Positions 1-8,508 of a stretch of DNA of 64,000 bases are shown here, piece by piece. This stretch comes from an uncultured Pirellulaceae bacterium (GTDB lineage: Bacteria; Planctomycetota; Planctomycetia; Pirellulales; Pirellulaceae). The notes below the pieces were generated by a model. The model worked only from the letters and a program-made list of their open reading frames with translations. It did not search any database and had not been told where the DNA came from. The stretch covers positions 1 to 64,000 of the forward strand of contig CAJQPP010000047.1 of assembly GCA_905480235.1 (NCBI GenBank). The letters are read 5' to 3'. Position 1 is the first letter of the stretch. Every line of letters starts with the position of its first letter. The translations under genes were made by a program, and so were the position numbers.

Positions 1-1
1 G

Positions 2-1564
2 CGTGTTTTGCGAATGGCGGATGGTGCTTTACTGCTAGTGGATGCTGCAGAAGGCCCCATGCCGCAAACTCGATTTGTGCTTTCTAAAGCGCTGGAAGTC
101 GGCCTGAAGCCGATTGTCGTGGTTAACAAGATCGACAAGCCTGATGCCCGAACTCCCGAAGTGCTCGACGAAACGCTTGAGTTGATTCTTGAGTTGGGTG
201 GGGAAGATTACCTGGAACACTTTCATTACATCTTGGCCTCCGCGAAAGAGGGTTACGCCACTCCGAGTCCACAAACGCCAAGTGATTCGATGGAGCCGCT
301 TTTGGACATGGTGCTGAAGCACGTGCCCCCACCCGTGATCGATGTCGAACAGCCCTTCCGCATGGCAGTTACCACCATCGATTGGTCGGAGTACGTCGGC
401 AGGATCGCTATCGGTCGAGTGCGATCTGGCACGATCACCAAAGGCGATACCGTGGCCATGATCCAAGACCAGGGTCAGCGGAAAACGGCCAAAGTCGCCA
501 CGGTCTATGAATTCGACAAGCTTGGGAAAACGGAAGTGCCGACCGGCACGGCAGGCGATGTCGTTGCCTTGGTTGGTTTGGAAGGCGTTGGCATCGGTGA
601 TACGGTTTGCCAGGTCGATGTGAAAGAGGCTTTTCCGCGTATGAGCGTTGATGAGCCGACGCTGCAAATGATTTTTACCATTAACAGCTCGCCACTCGCG
701 GGCCGCGAAGGCAAATACGTAACGGGGCGGCAGCTGCGAGAGCGGCTGATGCGTGAATTGCAACGAAACGTGGCATTGCGTGTCGATGCTGCGGATGGTG
801 CTGACGCGTTTCGCGTTTCGGGTCGTGGAATACTGCACTTGGCTGTACTAATTGAAACGATGCGGCGCGAAGGATTCGAATTGTCAGTCGGCAAGCCGCA
901 AGTATTGAAGAAGAAGATCGATGGCGTGATTTGTGAACCGTTCGAATCGGTGGTGGTCGAGGTACCCGCCGAAAAGATGGGGCCCGTCATGGAAATGGTC
1001 GGAGCACGGCGTGGCGAGATGATCGAAATGAGCCCGCGTGGCGATTACACCAGCATCCTTTTCCATGTACCCGCCCGGGGTTTAATTGGCCTGCGTACCC
1101 GTTTGCTGAATGCCACGCAGGGGACGGCTGTCTTGCACCACCGCTTTCTCGAATATCGGAACGTGGAAGGTACCATTCCTTCGCGACCCAACGGGGTGAT
1201 GGTTTCCATGGCCGCTGGTAAAGCGGTTCCCTTCGCGCTTTTCGGATTGCAGGAACGAGCAGACATGTTCGTTTCACCGGGCGATGAAGTTTACGAGGGG
1301 ATGATCGTCGGCGAAAACGTCCGCGACAATGATCTGCCGGTGAACCCCACTCGGGAAAAGAAACTGACCAACATGCGTGCCTCCGGTACCGACGATAATG
1401 TCCTGTTGAAGCCAGCTCGGCAACTCTCGCTAGAAGCGGCTTTGGAATACATCGAAGACGACGAGTTGGTTGAGATTACCCCTAGTCGCATTCGTCTAAG
1501 GAAGACCTTGTTGCGAGAATCTGAGCGTCGTCGCATGGCTCGCGCTGCTATCGGGGCGACCTAA
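2..1564 (+). CDS. typA: TypA/BipA ribosome-associated translational GTPase (5' truncated by window edge)
   Basis: Translation-factor-type GTPase of the EF-G/LepA group that binds the ribosome and assists subunit assembly and stress or cold adaptation. The reading frame is open to the window edge, so the start lies outside; roughly the first 85-90 residues of a usual ~605-residue TypA are missing, including the P-loop and switch regions. Visible: the end of the G domain with the G4 motif NKID ([11 protein letters not shown]) and G5 SAKEG, then domain II, the domain III/V alpha-beta modules and the TypA-type C-terminus (RGLIGLR, VHGKA-like [18 protein letters not shown]). The length to the stop and gap-free similarity make this a secure call. 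A TTG at 8 is in frame but is not the true start. A rhomboid gene follows 74 bp downstream. Confidence 0.96.
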   Translation, partial: RVLRMADGALLLVDAAEGPMPQTRFVLSKALEVGLKPIVVVNKIDKPDARTPEVLDETLELILELGGEDYLEHFHYILASAKEGYATPSPQTPSDSMEPLLDMVLKHVPPPVIDVEQPFRMAVTTIDWSEYVGRIAIGRVRSGTITKGDTVAMIQDQGQRKTAKVATVYEFDKLGKTEVPTGTAGDVVALVGLEGVGIGDTVCQVDVKEAFPRMSVDEPTLQMIFTINSSPLAGREGKYVTGRQLRERLMRELQRNVALRVDAADGADAFRVSGRGILHLAVLIETMRREGFELSVGKPQVLKKKIDGVICEPFESVVVEVPAEKMGPVMEMVGARRGEMIEMSPRGDYTSILFHVPARGLIGLRTRLLNATQGTAVLHHRFLEYRNVEGTIPSRPNGVMVSMAAGKAVPFALFGLQERADMFVSPGDEVYEGMIVGENVRDNDLPVNPTREKKLTNMRASGTDDNVLLKPARQLSLEAALEYIEDDELVEITPSRIRLRKTLLRESERRRMARAAIGAT

Positions 1565-1638
1565 ATCCCAGCTCTCAAGGGACGGCAAGGTGGCAAAAGA
1601 ACTTAGCTGAAACCGCTAACCCATTTTGCAAGGGCGAC

Positions 1639-2406
1639 ATGTTTTTTCCGCTTTCAGATGATGACCGGACGCTCGATGGTCCGGCTTGGGTAACGTGGAT
1701 CCTGATCGGGATTAACCTGCTGGTCTTTGCCTATCAGGCAGCCAATCCTGAATTTACCGAGGGATTTAGCATGATCCCCAAGGAAATCACGACCGGAGTA
1801 GATCTGGTCGATTCCGAATTCATCGAGTTTGATGGGCAACTGGTCGAGATCCCACAGCATCCAGGCCCGCCGATCATTTTCTTAACGCTCTTTACCTCCA
1901 TGTTTATGCATGGTGGTTTGATGCATATTGCGGGCAATATGCTTTATCTGTGGATCTTTGGTGATAACGTTGAGCATCGTTTTGGGCATGTTTGGTTTCT
2001 CATCTTTTATCTGATGAGTGGGCTGGTCGCATCCGCCGCCCAAATTGCCTTGGACCCGGTTGGCATCATTCCAAATTTGGGTGCTTCGGGCGCCATTTTT
2101 GGTGTGCTGGGAGCCTATTTGGTGCTGTTTCCGCGCAATCAGGTAAAAGTAATCGTCATGTATTACGTGGTTTCCCTTCCCGCCATGGTGGTGATCGGCG
2201 TTTGGGCAGGCATTCAATTTGTATTCACGTGGGATTCCATTTACGCCACCCAGCAATCCGGAGGCGTGGCCTATGCGGCTCACGCGGGTGGTTTAATTGC
2301 CGGAGCATTGATGGGGTTGGTGGCACGCTCGCTTTTCAAGGAGGAACCGGATTCTGCCCTGCATCGCATTGATGATCGCGACCCGAAATCTCGAATCATC
2401 TGGTGA
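1639..2406 (+). CDS. Rhomboid family intramembrane serine protease
   Basis: Polytopic membrane protease that cleaves transmembrane segments of substrate proteins within the bilayer. The 255-residue product carries the catalytic dyad in the expected spacing: GASG with Ser150, and His215 in AAHAGG. The oxyanion/structural motif HIAGN ends at Asn100. Six hydrophobic segments start near residue 18. Between the first two helices there is a ~45-residue acidic loop, common in the bacterial GlpG-unlike rhomboids of this size. The C-terminal tail (LHRIDDRDPK) is cytoplasmic and charged. The ATG at 1639 follows AAGGGCGAC, a weak ribosome site. Convergent with the exonuclease gene, with only 38 bp between stops. 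Substrate unknown. Confidence 0.93.
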   Translation: MFFPLSDDDRTLDGPAWVTWILIGINLLVFAYQAANPEFTEGFSMIPKEITTGVDLVDSEFIEFDGQLVEIPQHPGPPIIFLTLFTSMFMHGGLMHIAGNMLYLWIFGDNVEHRFGHVWFLIFYLMSGLVASAAQIALDPVGIIPNLGASGAIFGVLGAYLVLFPRNQVKVIVMYYVVSLPAMVVIGVWAGIQFVFTWDSIYATQQSGGVAYAAHAGGLIAGALMGLVARSLFKEEPDSALHRIDDRDPKSRIIW

Positions 2407-2444
2407 GTCGTGGCAACTGGAAAAAATAGAACCGAATTTTGGCT

Positions 2445-3302
2445 TTACGAATCAGATTCTAAAACCAACTCTTCGTCCCAGGGATTATCCCAAGGCTTCC
2501 ATTTGGCGAGATAGTCACCATAGATGGGGTGCTCGCTTACTCGTTCTTCGAGCCATTTCCGGGTGCCGGCAAACAATGCACGTTCTTGATCCAGCTTTAA
2601 TTGGCCGGTTAGTACTTTGGATCGCAGAAAGACCAAGTAGGTATCCAATACGTCGCATCGGCAATAGGCGTTGATCTCGGCCAGATTTCCTTGGTCATAG
2701 AGGTTTTGAACCATGTGTCCGGCGATATCCATTTTCCCGGGCAGTCCTAGTAGAGTGGCGATCAGGTTCAAGCCACCGTTCATCCGCGTCGCACCAAAAT
2801 TGGAAAACAAATCCTGCAGATCTAAATGGGACTTGAGGTTGTAGCGATTGCGTTTTTGGTCATACGTCCGATCGTCGAGATTGAACCACGCAGGCACCGC
2901 GATACCGTATCGATATGCTGCCAATTCCAATAACGGAATGTCGAAGCCGCGTCCATTAAAACTCACCAACGTGGGCTCGTTGTAATTTAGCCAGCCCCGC
3001 CAAAAGTTTTCAACGATCACGGGCGTGCGATACTCGGGATCATCCAAAGTAACGAGATCGATTAATTCAAACTGGGCATTCACTTTGGCGACTGCCACGG
3101 AAACCGGTTTTTGAAATGTATAGGGAATGAAATCGGATCCGGTTTTTTCCTTGCGTTCCCCGCGATACATTTCGACCGCCTGAAAAGGCGAAAGGTCTTT
3201 CTCTTTGGGATATTGAATGGCGGCAACCAGTTCTCCGTCGGCAATGGACTCAACATCAAAGACGAGGTAGCGAGGATCGGAATCGCCTTGAGCCATGTTC
3301 AC
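2445..3302 (-). CDS. Predicted 3'-5' exonuclease, PolB proofreading-domain family (DEDDy)
   Basis: Stand-alone exonuclease of the family related to the proofreading domain of DNA polymerase B (Pfam DNA_pol_B_exo2 type). The four acidic metal ligands and the general base are visible: Asp16 and Glu18 in FDVES, Asp121 in NGRGFDIPLL, and YCRCD giving the DEDDy pattern Y213-x3-D217. Length (285 aa) is typical. Family members are thought to degrade single-stranded DNA or RNA ends; the cellular role is not settled. It is the last gene of a minus-strand unit, 36 bp after the squalene-cyclase-like gene, with no obvious functional link to it. A second ATG two codons in is an alternative start. Confidence 0.88.
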   Translation of the reverse strand: MNMAQGDSDPRYLVFDVESIADGELVAAIQYPKEKDLSPFQAVEMYRGERKEKTGSDFIPYTFQKPVSVAVAKVNAQFELIDLVTLDDPEYRTPVIVENFWRGWLNYNEPTLVSFNGRGFDIPLLELAAYRYGIAVPAWFNLDDRTYDQKRNRYNLKSHLDLQDLFSNFGATRMNGGLNLIATLLGLPGKMDIAGHMVQNLYDQGNLAEINAYCRCDVLDTYLVFLRSKVLTGQLKLDQERALFAGTRKWLEERVSEHPIYGDYLAKWKPWDNPWDEELVLESDS

Positions 3303-3338
3303 TCCATTCTGATTGTGCGTTGCAAAGCCAAGGCGTTT

Positions 3339-4637
3339 CTAATCTTGGCCGGGCAGGCAATGTTTCAAGGTCAGCAGGGCGTATGCCGTACCGTAAGGCT
3401 GGTGATAATTGTAAAGCGGGTAATCCCACCAGCTGCCATCTTTCTCTTGTCGATCCAACATGAGTTTCGCTAAAAGACCTTGGTAGGGACCGCGTTTTTC
3501 CAGCGGTAATTGTTCGATGCAAATCCCTGCGTAGTAATGGCCAAAGTAGTAAAAGTAGCCGGCGACACCCATCCATGATTCATGCGGGACCGGTCTTTTG
3601 CGGCCCATGTCCAACCAACCGTTGCGCACGTAAAGACGCACCAGCCAATGCTCGAGCACATTGTCTGTGATCTCCTTGTCACCCCACAAACGCAACGCCA
3701 CGTTGCAGCATTGACTGCGCCCAAGGCTGCCCCCAGGACGATTGATACCACGCATGGGTTGCGTTTTTAGGTACTCACCGTAGAGGTAAGTGAAATCAGG
3801 TTTTTGCTGACGCAGCGTCGCCTTAATCGCACGTTTTACGGTTCTTTGGTTGACGTCAAAACCGGCGTCTTCGGCGTTTTTCATTGTGACCAGTGCGGCA
3901 CCATTCAGAAAACTGGTGGAGCTGGAAGTGGGTTTGCGTCCGCCGTAACGAAAATCGTAATACCCCCACCCGCCGTCGACGGATTCGTAGGTATCCAGCA
4001 TCTTGAGTTGCGAAACGATGAGTTGATCCAGTTGGCTACGTTTATCGGTTGTGACACCTTGGCGTTCTCGTAGCAACAGCAGGGCATCGATGGAATACGT
4101 GTGGGCCCAGCAATTATAAATCGCGTCACTGGTAGCCCGTTTCAGGCTCGGTAGTTGTTCCATCAGCCAAGCTTCTGCTTTGTCGACAGCGGCTTGCACC
4201 TCAGCGTTGCCTCCGCTTTCGACCGTCAGTAACGCGGAGATGCACAAGGAAGTGGTCGCCATACGAAAACCATCATGGGCCCCGGGAATGGGGGCGTAGA
4301 TATTCAGGTCTTTGGTGTTCGTCGCAGCCCCCCAAGCTCCCGTTTTACGTTGGTTTTCCAGCAGATACTCTACGCCTCGATCAATGGACTGCTGAATATC
4401 CAGCGGAGAAGGTACCTCCACATCCGGAATCTTGGGCGGTTGGCTGAAGTCATAGGGATCTTCGACCAACCTTTTTTGATTTTGCGGTTGGGTGGTCTCC
4501 TGCGCTGGAGGTGCATCTTTGACCACTTGGCAGCGAGCTTGGGGAAGCCAGTTGACGGAGCCAGCGATGACCAGCAGACATGCGACACCGCGAGCTACAT
4601 TTTTTGCGAACACGATAGGGGGACCCTTCTTCGTCAT
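3339..4637 (-). CDS. Exported squalene-cyclase/prenyltransferase-like (alpha/alpha toroid) protein
   Basis: Predicted secreted protein with an alpha/alpha-barrel of the terpenoid cyclase and protein prenyltransferase superfamily. The N-terminus has a hydrophobic stretch consistent with a signal peptide (about residues 10-32). From about residue 85 QW-like repeat units recur (VEYLLENQRKTGAWG, VDGGWGYYDF, LDRQEKDGSWWDYP). The acidic DXDD proton donor of true squalene-hopene cyclases is not seen and the protein (432 aa) is shorter than SHC (~630), so cyclisation activity is unlikely. Such proteins are abundant in planctomycetes and remain functionally unassigned. It follows the HlyD-like adaptor gene by 14 bp, so the two are probably co-transcribed. 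Confidence 0.78.
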   Translation of the reverse strand: MTKKGPPIVFAKNVARGVACLLVIAGSVNWLPQARCQVVKDAPPAQETTQPQNQKRLVEDPYDFSQPPKIPDVEVPSPLDIQQSIDRGVEYLLENQRKTGAWGAATNTKDLNIYAPIPGAHDGFRMATTSLCISALLTVESGGNAEVQAAVDKAEAWLMEQLPSLKRATSDAIYNCWAHTYSIDALLLLRERQGVTTDKRSQLDQLIVSQLKMLDTYESVDGGWGYYDFRYGGRKPTSSSTSFLNGAALVTMKNAEDAGFDVNQRTVKRAIKATLRQQKPDFTYLYGEYLKTQPMRGINRPGGSLGRSQCCNVALRLWGDKEITDNVLEHWLVRLYVRNGWLDMGRKRPVPHESWMGVAGYFYYFGHYYAGICIEQLPLEKRGPYQGLLAKLMLDRQEKDGSWWDYPLYNYHQPYGTAYALLTLKHCLPGQD

Positions 4638-4651
4638 GGTGAAACTGCTTT

Positions 4652-6091
4652 CTATTCAGGCCGTTCCAGTAAAATTTTGTCATCCGCCGATAATCCGGCC
4701 GTGATTTCAAAATTGCCATCCGCTTTAAGGCCTACCGTTACCGCATGTTTTTTGTGTCCATCACCTTCTACCAGGTAAACGTAGTGGTTAATGCCGTCGT
4801 TCGTGAAAACGGCGGCTTCCGGAGCGGTAATCGCGTTTTCTTTTTGAACAAGTAAAAATCTAACGGAGCAAGTCATCCCCGGCATCACTCCGGTCGGGAT
4901 TTCGGTCACGTTCATTTGGCAATCAAAGGTATCTGCTTGCAGTGGCACGTAATTGACTTTGCTCACCCGGGCGCGTGTCTTTGATGTGGGGAAAGCCGTG
5001 GGTGTGACCACCCCCTCAGAACCCTCGGTGATCGAAGCCAGTTGTTTTTCATTCAGGTTGGCTCGCAACATGACTTGGGTGGGGTCGACAATGGTCACGA
5101 GGGTTTTGTTTGGTGGAGCCTTTTTGCCAGGTTGCAAAACACGACTCGCCCCAGCAGGACCGACCCATTTGCCACGTTGGCAACTGCCATAGTAAAGCAC
5201 ACCACTGGCAGGTGCTTTGAGCGTCATTTTTGTGCGATCGTTCTGCAGTTCTTTAAAGTCGGCTGATTCGTTTGCAAAAGCAGCCTTGGCTTTTTCGAAG
5301 GCGATGCGTTTTTGATCGCGTTCCATGGGCATCGCAACTTTCGATTTTTCAAATTCCAAGCGGGATCGCTCCAAGCCCGTTTTCTTTTCTTCGGCTTGGC
5401 GCGGCAAGACCGTTTCCAAGGTGCGGGCCGCCTGCATTTGGCGTTGCTCCAGATAGAACTGCTGGTTTTCGACGTCGCGTTGCGTGCGTGTTAAGACAAT
5501 CTCTTCGGATTCCTCAGTCAATTCATCTTCGTCATACATCCGCTTTAATTGGTTGTATTCTTCCTGAGAATACTCGAGTGAGTGCTGGGAGCTTTGAACG
5601 CCTCGGCGAGTGCTGCGTTCGCGATTGGGGCGTTCGACTTCGGTGTAATACTTGTAGTCGGCTTCCGTATTTTCGAAGCCACGCTGCTCGAGCGCCATAT
5701 CGAGGTCAAATGTCTGCTCCGTCATATTGAGATCCAACCCGGATGACTTTAGCGCCAGATCGGCCATTTGCATGCTGTAGTCAGTCTCTTTGAGTTTGCG
5801 GTCAATTCCTTCCGTCTTGAACCAGACAATTTCCTCGCCGGCGTTGACGGTTGTTCCCTCACCGATAATTTTCTTGATTTCAAGATCGGTCCACTTATCG
5901 ACGTTGGTTTCGACCGGCGTCATGTTTTTGGATTCGACCGTCGCATTGACGTTTTCAATGACTTCGAAAAAGCCCGGTTTCACCGTATGTATCTTGCGTT
6001 CATCCGCTTTCTTGTCTTCTTTTTCCTGGGACGTCGCGACCGTTTGCAACGCGAACAATAATGCAAGGGCCAATAGCAGGCGGAATTTCAT
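4652..6091 (-). CDS. HlyD/RND-type periplasmic adaptor subunit, no pump gene nearby
   Basis: Membrane-fusion-protein-like exported protein. With the start at 6091 the product (479 aa) begins with a clean signal peptide (MKFRLLLALALLFALQ, cleavage near residue 20). An in-frame ATG 13 codons upstream and another 24 codons upstream would give longer leaders; I prefer 6091 because the signal peptide begins there. Layout: first half of a lipoyl-like barrel-sandwich (~40-95), a very long charged helical hairpin (~100-300, rich in E, Q, K, R), second half-motif (LKAPASGVLYYG), a beta-barrel, and a C-terminal membrane-proximal domain (VYLVEGD...GLKADGNFEI). An adaptor normally needs an inner-membrane transporter and a TolC-like channel; none is encoded nearby. 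First gene of the unit with the cyclase-like protein and the exonuclease. Confidence 0.82.
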   Translation of the reverse strand: MKFRLLLALALLFALQTVATSQEKEDKKADERKIHTVKPGFFEVIENVNATVESKNMTPVETNVDKWTDLEIKKIIGEGTTVNAGEEIVWFKTEGIDRKLKETDYSMQMADLALKSSGLDLNMTEQTFDLDMALEQRGFENTEADYKYYTEVERPNRERSTRRGVQSSQHSLEYSQEEYNQLKRMYDEDELTEESEEIVLTRTQRDVENQQFYLEQRQMQAARTLETVLPRQAEEKKTGLERSRLEFEKSKVAMPMERDQKRIAFEKAKAAFANESADFKELQNDRTKMTLKAPASGVLYYGSCQRGKWVGPAGASRVLQPGKKAPPNKTLVTIVDPTQVMLRANLNEKQLASITEGSEGVVTPTAFPTSKTRARVSKVNYVPLQADTFDCQMNVTEIPTGVMPGMTCSVRFLLVQKENAITAPEAAVFTNDGINHYVYLVEGDGHKKHAVTVGLKADGNFEITAGLSADDKILLERPE

Positions 6092-6359
6092 GTTGGTGAT
6101 TCCCAAACCGGGTGACGAATGTTTACTCATAACTGCTTCAAGTATAGCAATTATCAAGGGCATTCATACAGACGCGACCTCAAGTCAGAGTTGGCGTTGT
6201 GGTTTACGTAAGCCCGAGTCCGATAACCATGATTCATGGCGTTGTAGGGATCTTTGCCGTGGTTGCCCTGTGCAGAGTTGCCCGCCTTTTAAGCGCACTC
6301 GTAAATCCGATAAGATAAAGCGGTTTCCCAAAATCTTCGCCACTTTTAAACCCAGGCCT

Positions 6360-7607
6360 ATGAACCGACAACGACTCCTTGATCGATTTTTACAGTACGT
6401 GAAAGTCGACACGATGGCATGCGACGACGTGGACCATTACCCCAGCAGTCCCGGGCAAATGGAACTTGGCAAGGTTATCCTCGGTCAACTCCACGAAATG
6501 GGATTGTCCAACGCGACCCAGGATGAGCACGGCATCGTCTTGGCCACCATTCCGGGTAATACCGACGCGCCCGCCGTCGCCTTTAATGCGCATCTGGATA
6601 CCTCGCCGGAAACGACCGCCCTAGGCGTACAACCACAGATCGTGGAGGCCTATGATGGCCAAGATATTCCTCTGTCGGGCGATCCTTCCAAAGTCATCAC
6701 CGTTGACAAATGTCCGGCTTTGGAAAATCTCGTCGGCAAGACCTTGATCACAACCGATGGCACGACACTTTTGGGTGGCGACGATAAAGCCGGTGTCGCC
6801 ATCATCATGGAACTGGCAAGCCATCTTCTGGAAAATCCCGATATCCCCCATGGTCCGGTGCGGATTCTGTTTACCTGCGATGAAGAAATTGGTCGCGGTG
6901 CCCAGCATGTCGATGTAGCGCAAGTGGATGCGACGGCCGCTTATACCTTTGACGGCGGTGGTCGAAATCACGTCGATGTGGAGACCTTTTCCGCCGATTT
7001 GGCAACCGTTACTATTCGCGGTATCAATACCCACCCGGCCTATGCCAAAGATAAAATGGTCAATGCCATTCGCGCTGCCGGGAAATTTTTGGAAGCCATG
7101 CCTGCCGATGCCATGCCGGAAAAAACGGCCGATCGAGAGGGCTTTCTGCATCCTTACGCCATGGATTCAGGGGTTGCCGAAGTGAAAATGAAAGTTCTCC
7201 TCCGCTCTTTCGATACCCAGCAGCTGACGGTCTACGCCGAAAACTTGATGGCCATCGCAAAGAGCGTGGAAGCGGACATGCCCGGTTGCCAAATTCAAAT
7301 AGAAGTGACCAAGCAATACCGAAATCTGGGTGACGGTTTGCAGAAGGAACCGCGTGCTGCTGCTTTTGCGTTGGCAGCCCACCGCCGTCTGAATCGAGAA
7401 CCGATCGAAGCGATCATTCGTGGGGGCACCGATGGATCTCAATTTACGGAAATGGGTTTACCGACGCCCAACCTGTCATCGGGTCAACACAATATTCACT
7501 CGCCGCTGGAATTTGCCTGTCTGGATGAAATGGTCGAAGCCTGCGAAGTCGGCGTCGAGTTGGTAAAGATTTGGAGTGAAGGCGCGGAAGGTTCCACAAG
7601 CCAATAA
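6360..7607 (+). CDS. pepT: Peptidase T (tripeptide aminopeptidase, M20B)
   Basis: Cytoplasmic dizinc aminopeptidase that releases the N-terminal residue from tripeptides. The frame is open far upstream, but family similarity begins at MNRQRLLDRFLQYVKVDT, so I use the ATG at 6360; the product is then 415 aa against ~410 for the family. Zinc-binding and catalytic residues are visible: His78 and Asp80 (NAHLD), Asp141 (GGDDKAG), Glu175/Glu176 (CDEEIGRG), and a C-terminal zinc His in GQHNIHSP. The conserved IRGGTDGS segment is present. Monocistronic; the adaptor gene is divergent with about 270 bp between start codons. Confidence 0.94.
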   Translation: MNRQRLLDRFLQYVKVDTMACDDVDHYPSSPGQMELGKVILGQLHEMGLSNATQDEHGIVLATIPGNTDAPAVAFNAHLDTSPETTALGVQPQIVEAYDGQDIPLSGDPSKVITVDKCPALENLVGKTLITTDGTTLLGGDDKAGVAIIMELASHLLENPDIPHGPVRILFTCDEEIGRGAQHVDVAQVDATAAYTFDGGGRNHVDVETFSADLATVTIRGINTHPAYAKDKMVNAIRAAGKFLEAMPADAMPEKTADREGFLHPYAMDSGVAEVKMKVLLRSFDTQQLTVYAENLMAIAKSVEADMPGCQIQIEVTKQYRNLGDGLQKEPRAAAFALAAHRRLNREPIEAIIRGGTDGSQFTEMGLPTPNLSSGQHNIHSPLEFACLDEMVEACEVGVELVKIWSEGAEGSTSQ

Positions 7608-7692
7608 GGTGCGGCGAAATCTCACCCAGCCACAGACTGGCCCGCATGAACAAGGTGATTTTTTGCTAGGGAAGATATTTTTACTGCAATAC

Positions 7693-7722
7693 TTGGCATT
7701 TGCAGACGAATATCCCCATAAT
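7693..7722 (+). promoter_or_regulatory. Candidate sigma70-like promoter of lemA
   Basis: TTGGCA (7693-7698) and CATAAT (7717-7722) separated by 18 bp, which would place the transcription start about 55 bp before the lemA ATG. Match is by eye only; planctomycete promoters are poorly characterised. Confidence 0.3.
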
Positions 7723-7782
7723 GCGCCAGTTAATCCGTCGGCAGTCTTTTGCCTCGACAGCGTATAGTCCTAGGAGAAAATT

Positions 7783-8382
7783 ATGGGAACCGTCTTGTGG
7801 GCAGTCATTATCTTGGCTGCCATTGGTTTGGCCATCGTGGTGTTCGTTATCGGCATCTACAACGGCTTGGTGAAGCTACGCAACCGGTACGAAAATGCGT
7901 TTTCGCAAATCGATGTGCAATTAAAGCGGCGCCACGATTTGATTCCCAACCTTGTCGAAACTGCCAAGGGGTACATGAAGCATGAGCAAGAGACACTGAC
8001 ACAAGTCGTTGAAGCACGGAACCAAGCGGTATCGGCTCAGAAAAATGCTGCCGCCAACCCGGGTGATCCCAAATCGATGAAAGAGCTGATGAAGGCCGAG
8101 TCTGGCTTGAATGGGGCCCTGGGTCGCCTGTTGATGGTTGCAGAAGCTTATCCCGATCTGAAGGCCAACGAGAATATGCTTTCCTTGCAGGAAGAGCTAA
8201 CCTCCACAGAAAACAAAGTGGCCTACGCGCGCCAAGGCTATAACGATTCGGTGACCGCCTACAACACGGCTCGCGAAGTCTTTCCGGCCGTGACGGTCGC
8301 CGGTATGTTAGGTTTCAATGAAGCCGAGCTGTTAGAAATTGAAAATCCTGAAGAACGTGTTGCCCCCAAAGTTTCCTTTTAG
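7783..8382 (+). CDS. lemA: LemA family protein
   Basis: Membrane-anchored helical-bundle protein with one N-terminal transmembrane helix (about residues 3-25) followed by the conserved LemA core: YNGLVKLRNRYENAFSQIDVQLKRRHDLIPNLVETAKGY split across residues 26-65, and the later FNEAELLEI-type ending. Length (199 aa) is normal. TAGGAG lies 7 bp before the ATG and sets the start. LemA is frequently paired with an M48 metalloprotease, as here (127 bp downstream), suggesting a joint role in envelope protein quality control or in presenting substrates to the protease; the molecular function of LemA itself is not established. Confidence 0.95.
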   Translation: MGTVLWAVIILAAIGLAIVVFVIGIYNGLVKLRNRYENAFSQIDVQLKRRHDLIPNLVETAKGYMKHEQETLTQVVEARNQAVSAQKNAAANPGDPKSMKELMKAESGLNGALGRLLMVAEAYPDLKANENMLSLQEELTSTENKVAYARQGYNDSVTAYNTAREVFPAVTVAGMLGFNEAELLEIENPEERVAPKVSF

Positions 8383-8448
8383 GGTGGACGGTCGGTCTGG
8401 CCATTGCATCGCCATCGAAAGACCAAGCGAGATTTCGAAATCACGACT

Positions 8449-8484
8449 CGAGGTGGTCATCAGAACCACCTCGTTTACTTTTAA
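8449..8484 (+). terminator. Hairpin between lemA and the M48 protease (attenuator or terminator)
   Basis: Perfect 9-bp stem CGAGGTGGT (8449-8457) with ACCACCTCG (8465-8473), 7-nt loop, followed by the T-rich run TTTACTTTT. It lies in the 126-bp spacer, so it could set the ratio of LemA to protease instead of ending the transcript completely. Confidence 0.5.
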
Positions 8485-8508
8485 CGCTTTCCATAAAGGC
8501 ACATTGAA

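Noticed and set aside
35-838. 267-codon minus-strand open frame inside typA
   Set aside because: It lies fully antisense to a conserved typA frame, has no signal or family motif and its composition follows the complementary codon pattern; a shadow frame.
5790-6359. 190-codon N-terminal extension of the pepT frame
   Set aside because: Family similarity starts at 6360; the extension overlaps the adaptor gene antisense and has no domain character.
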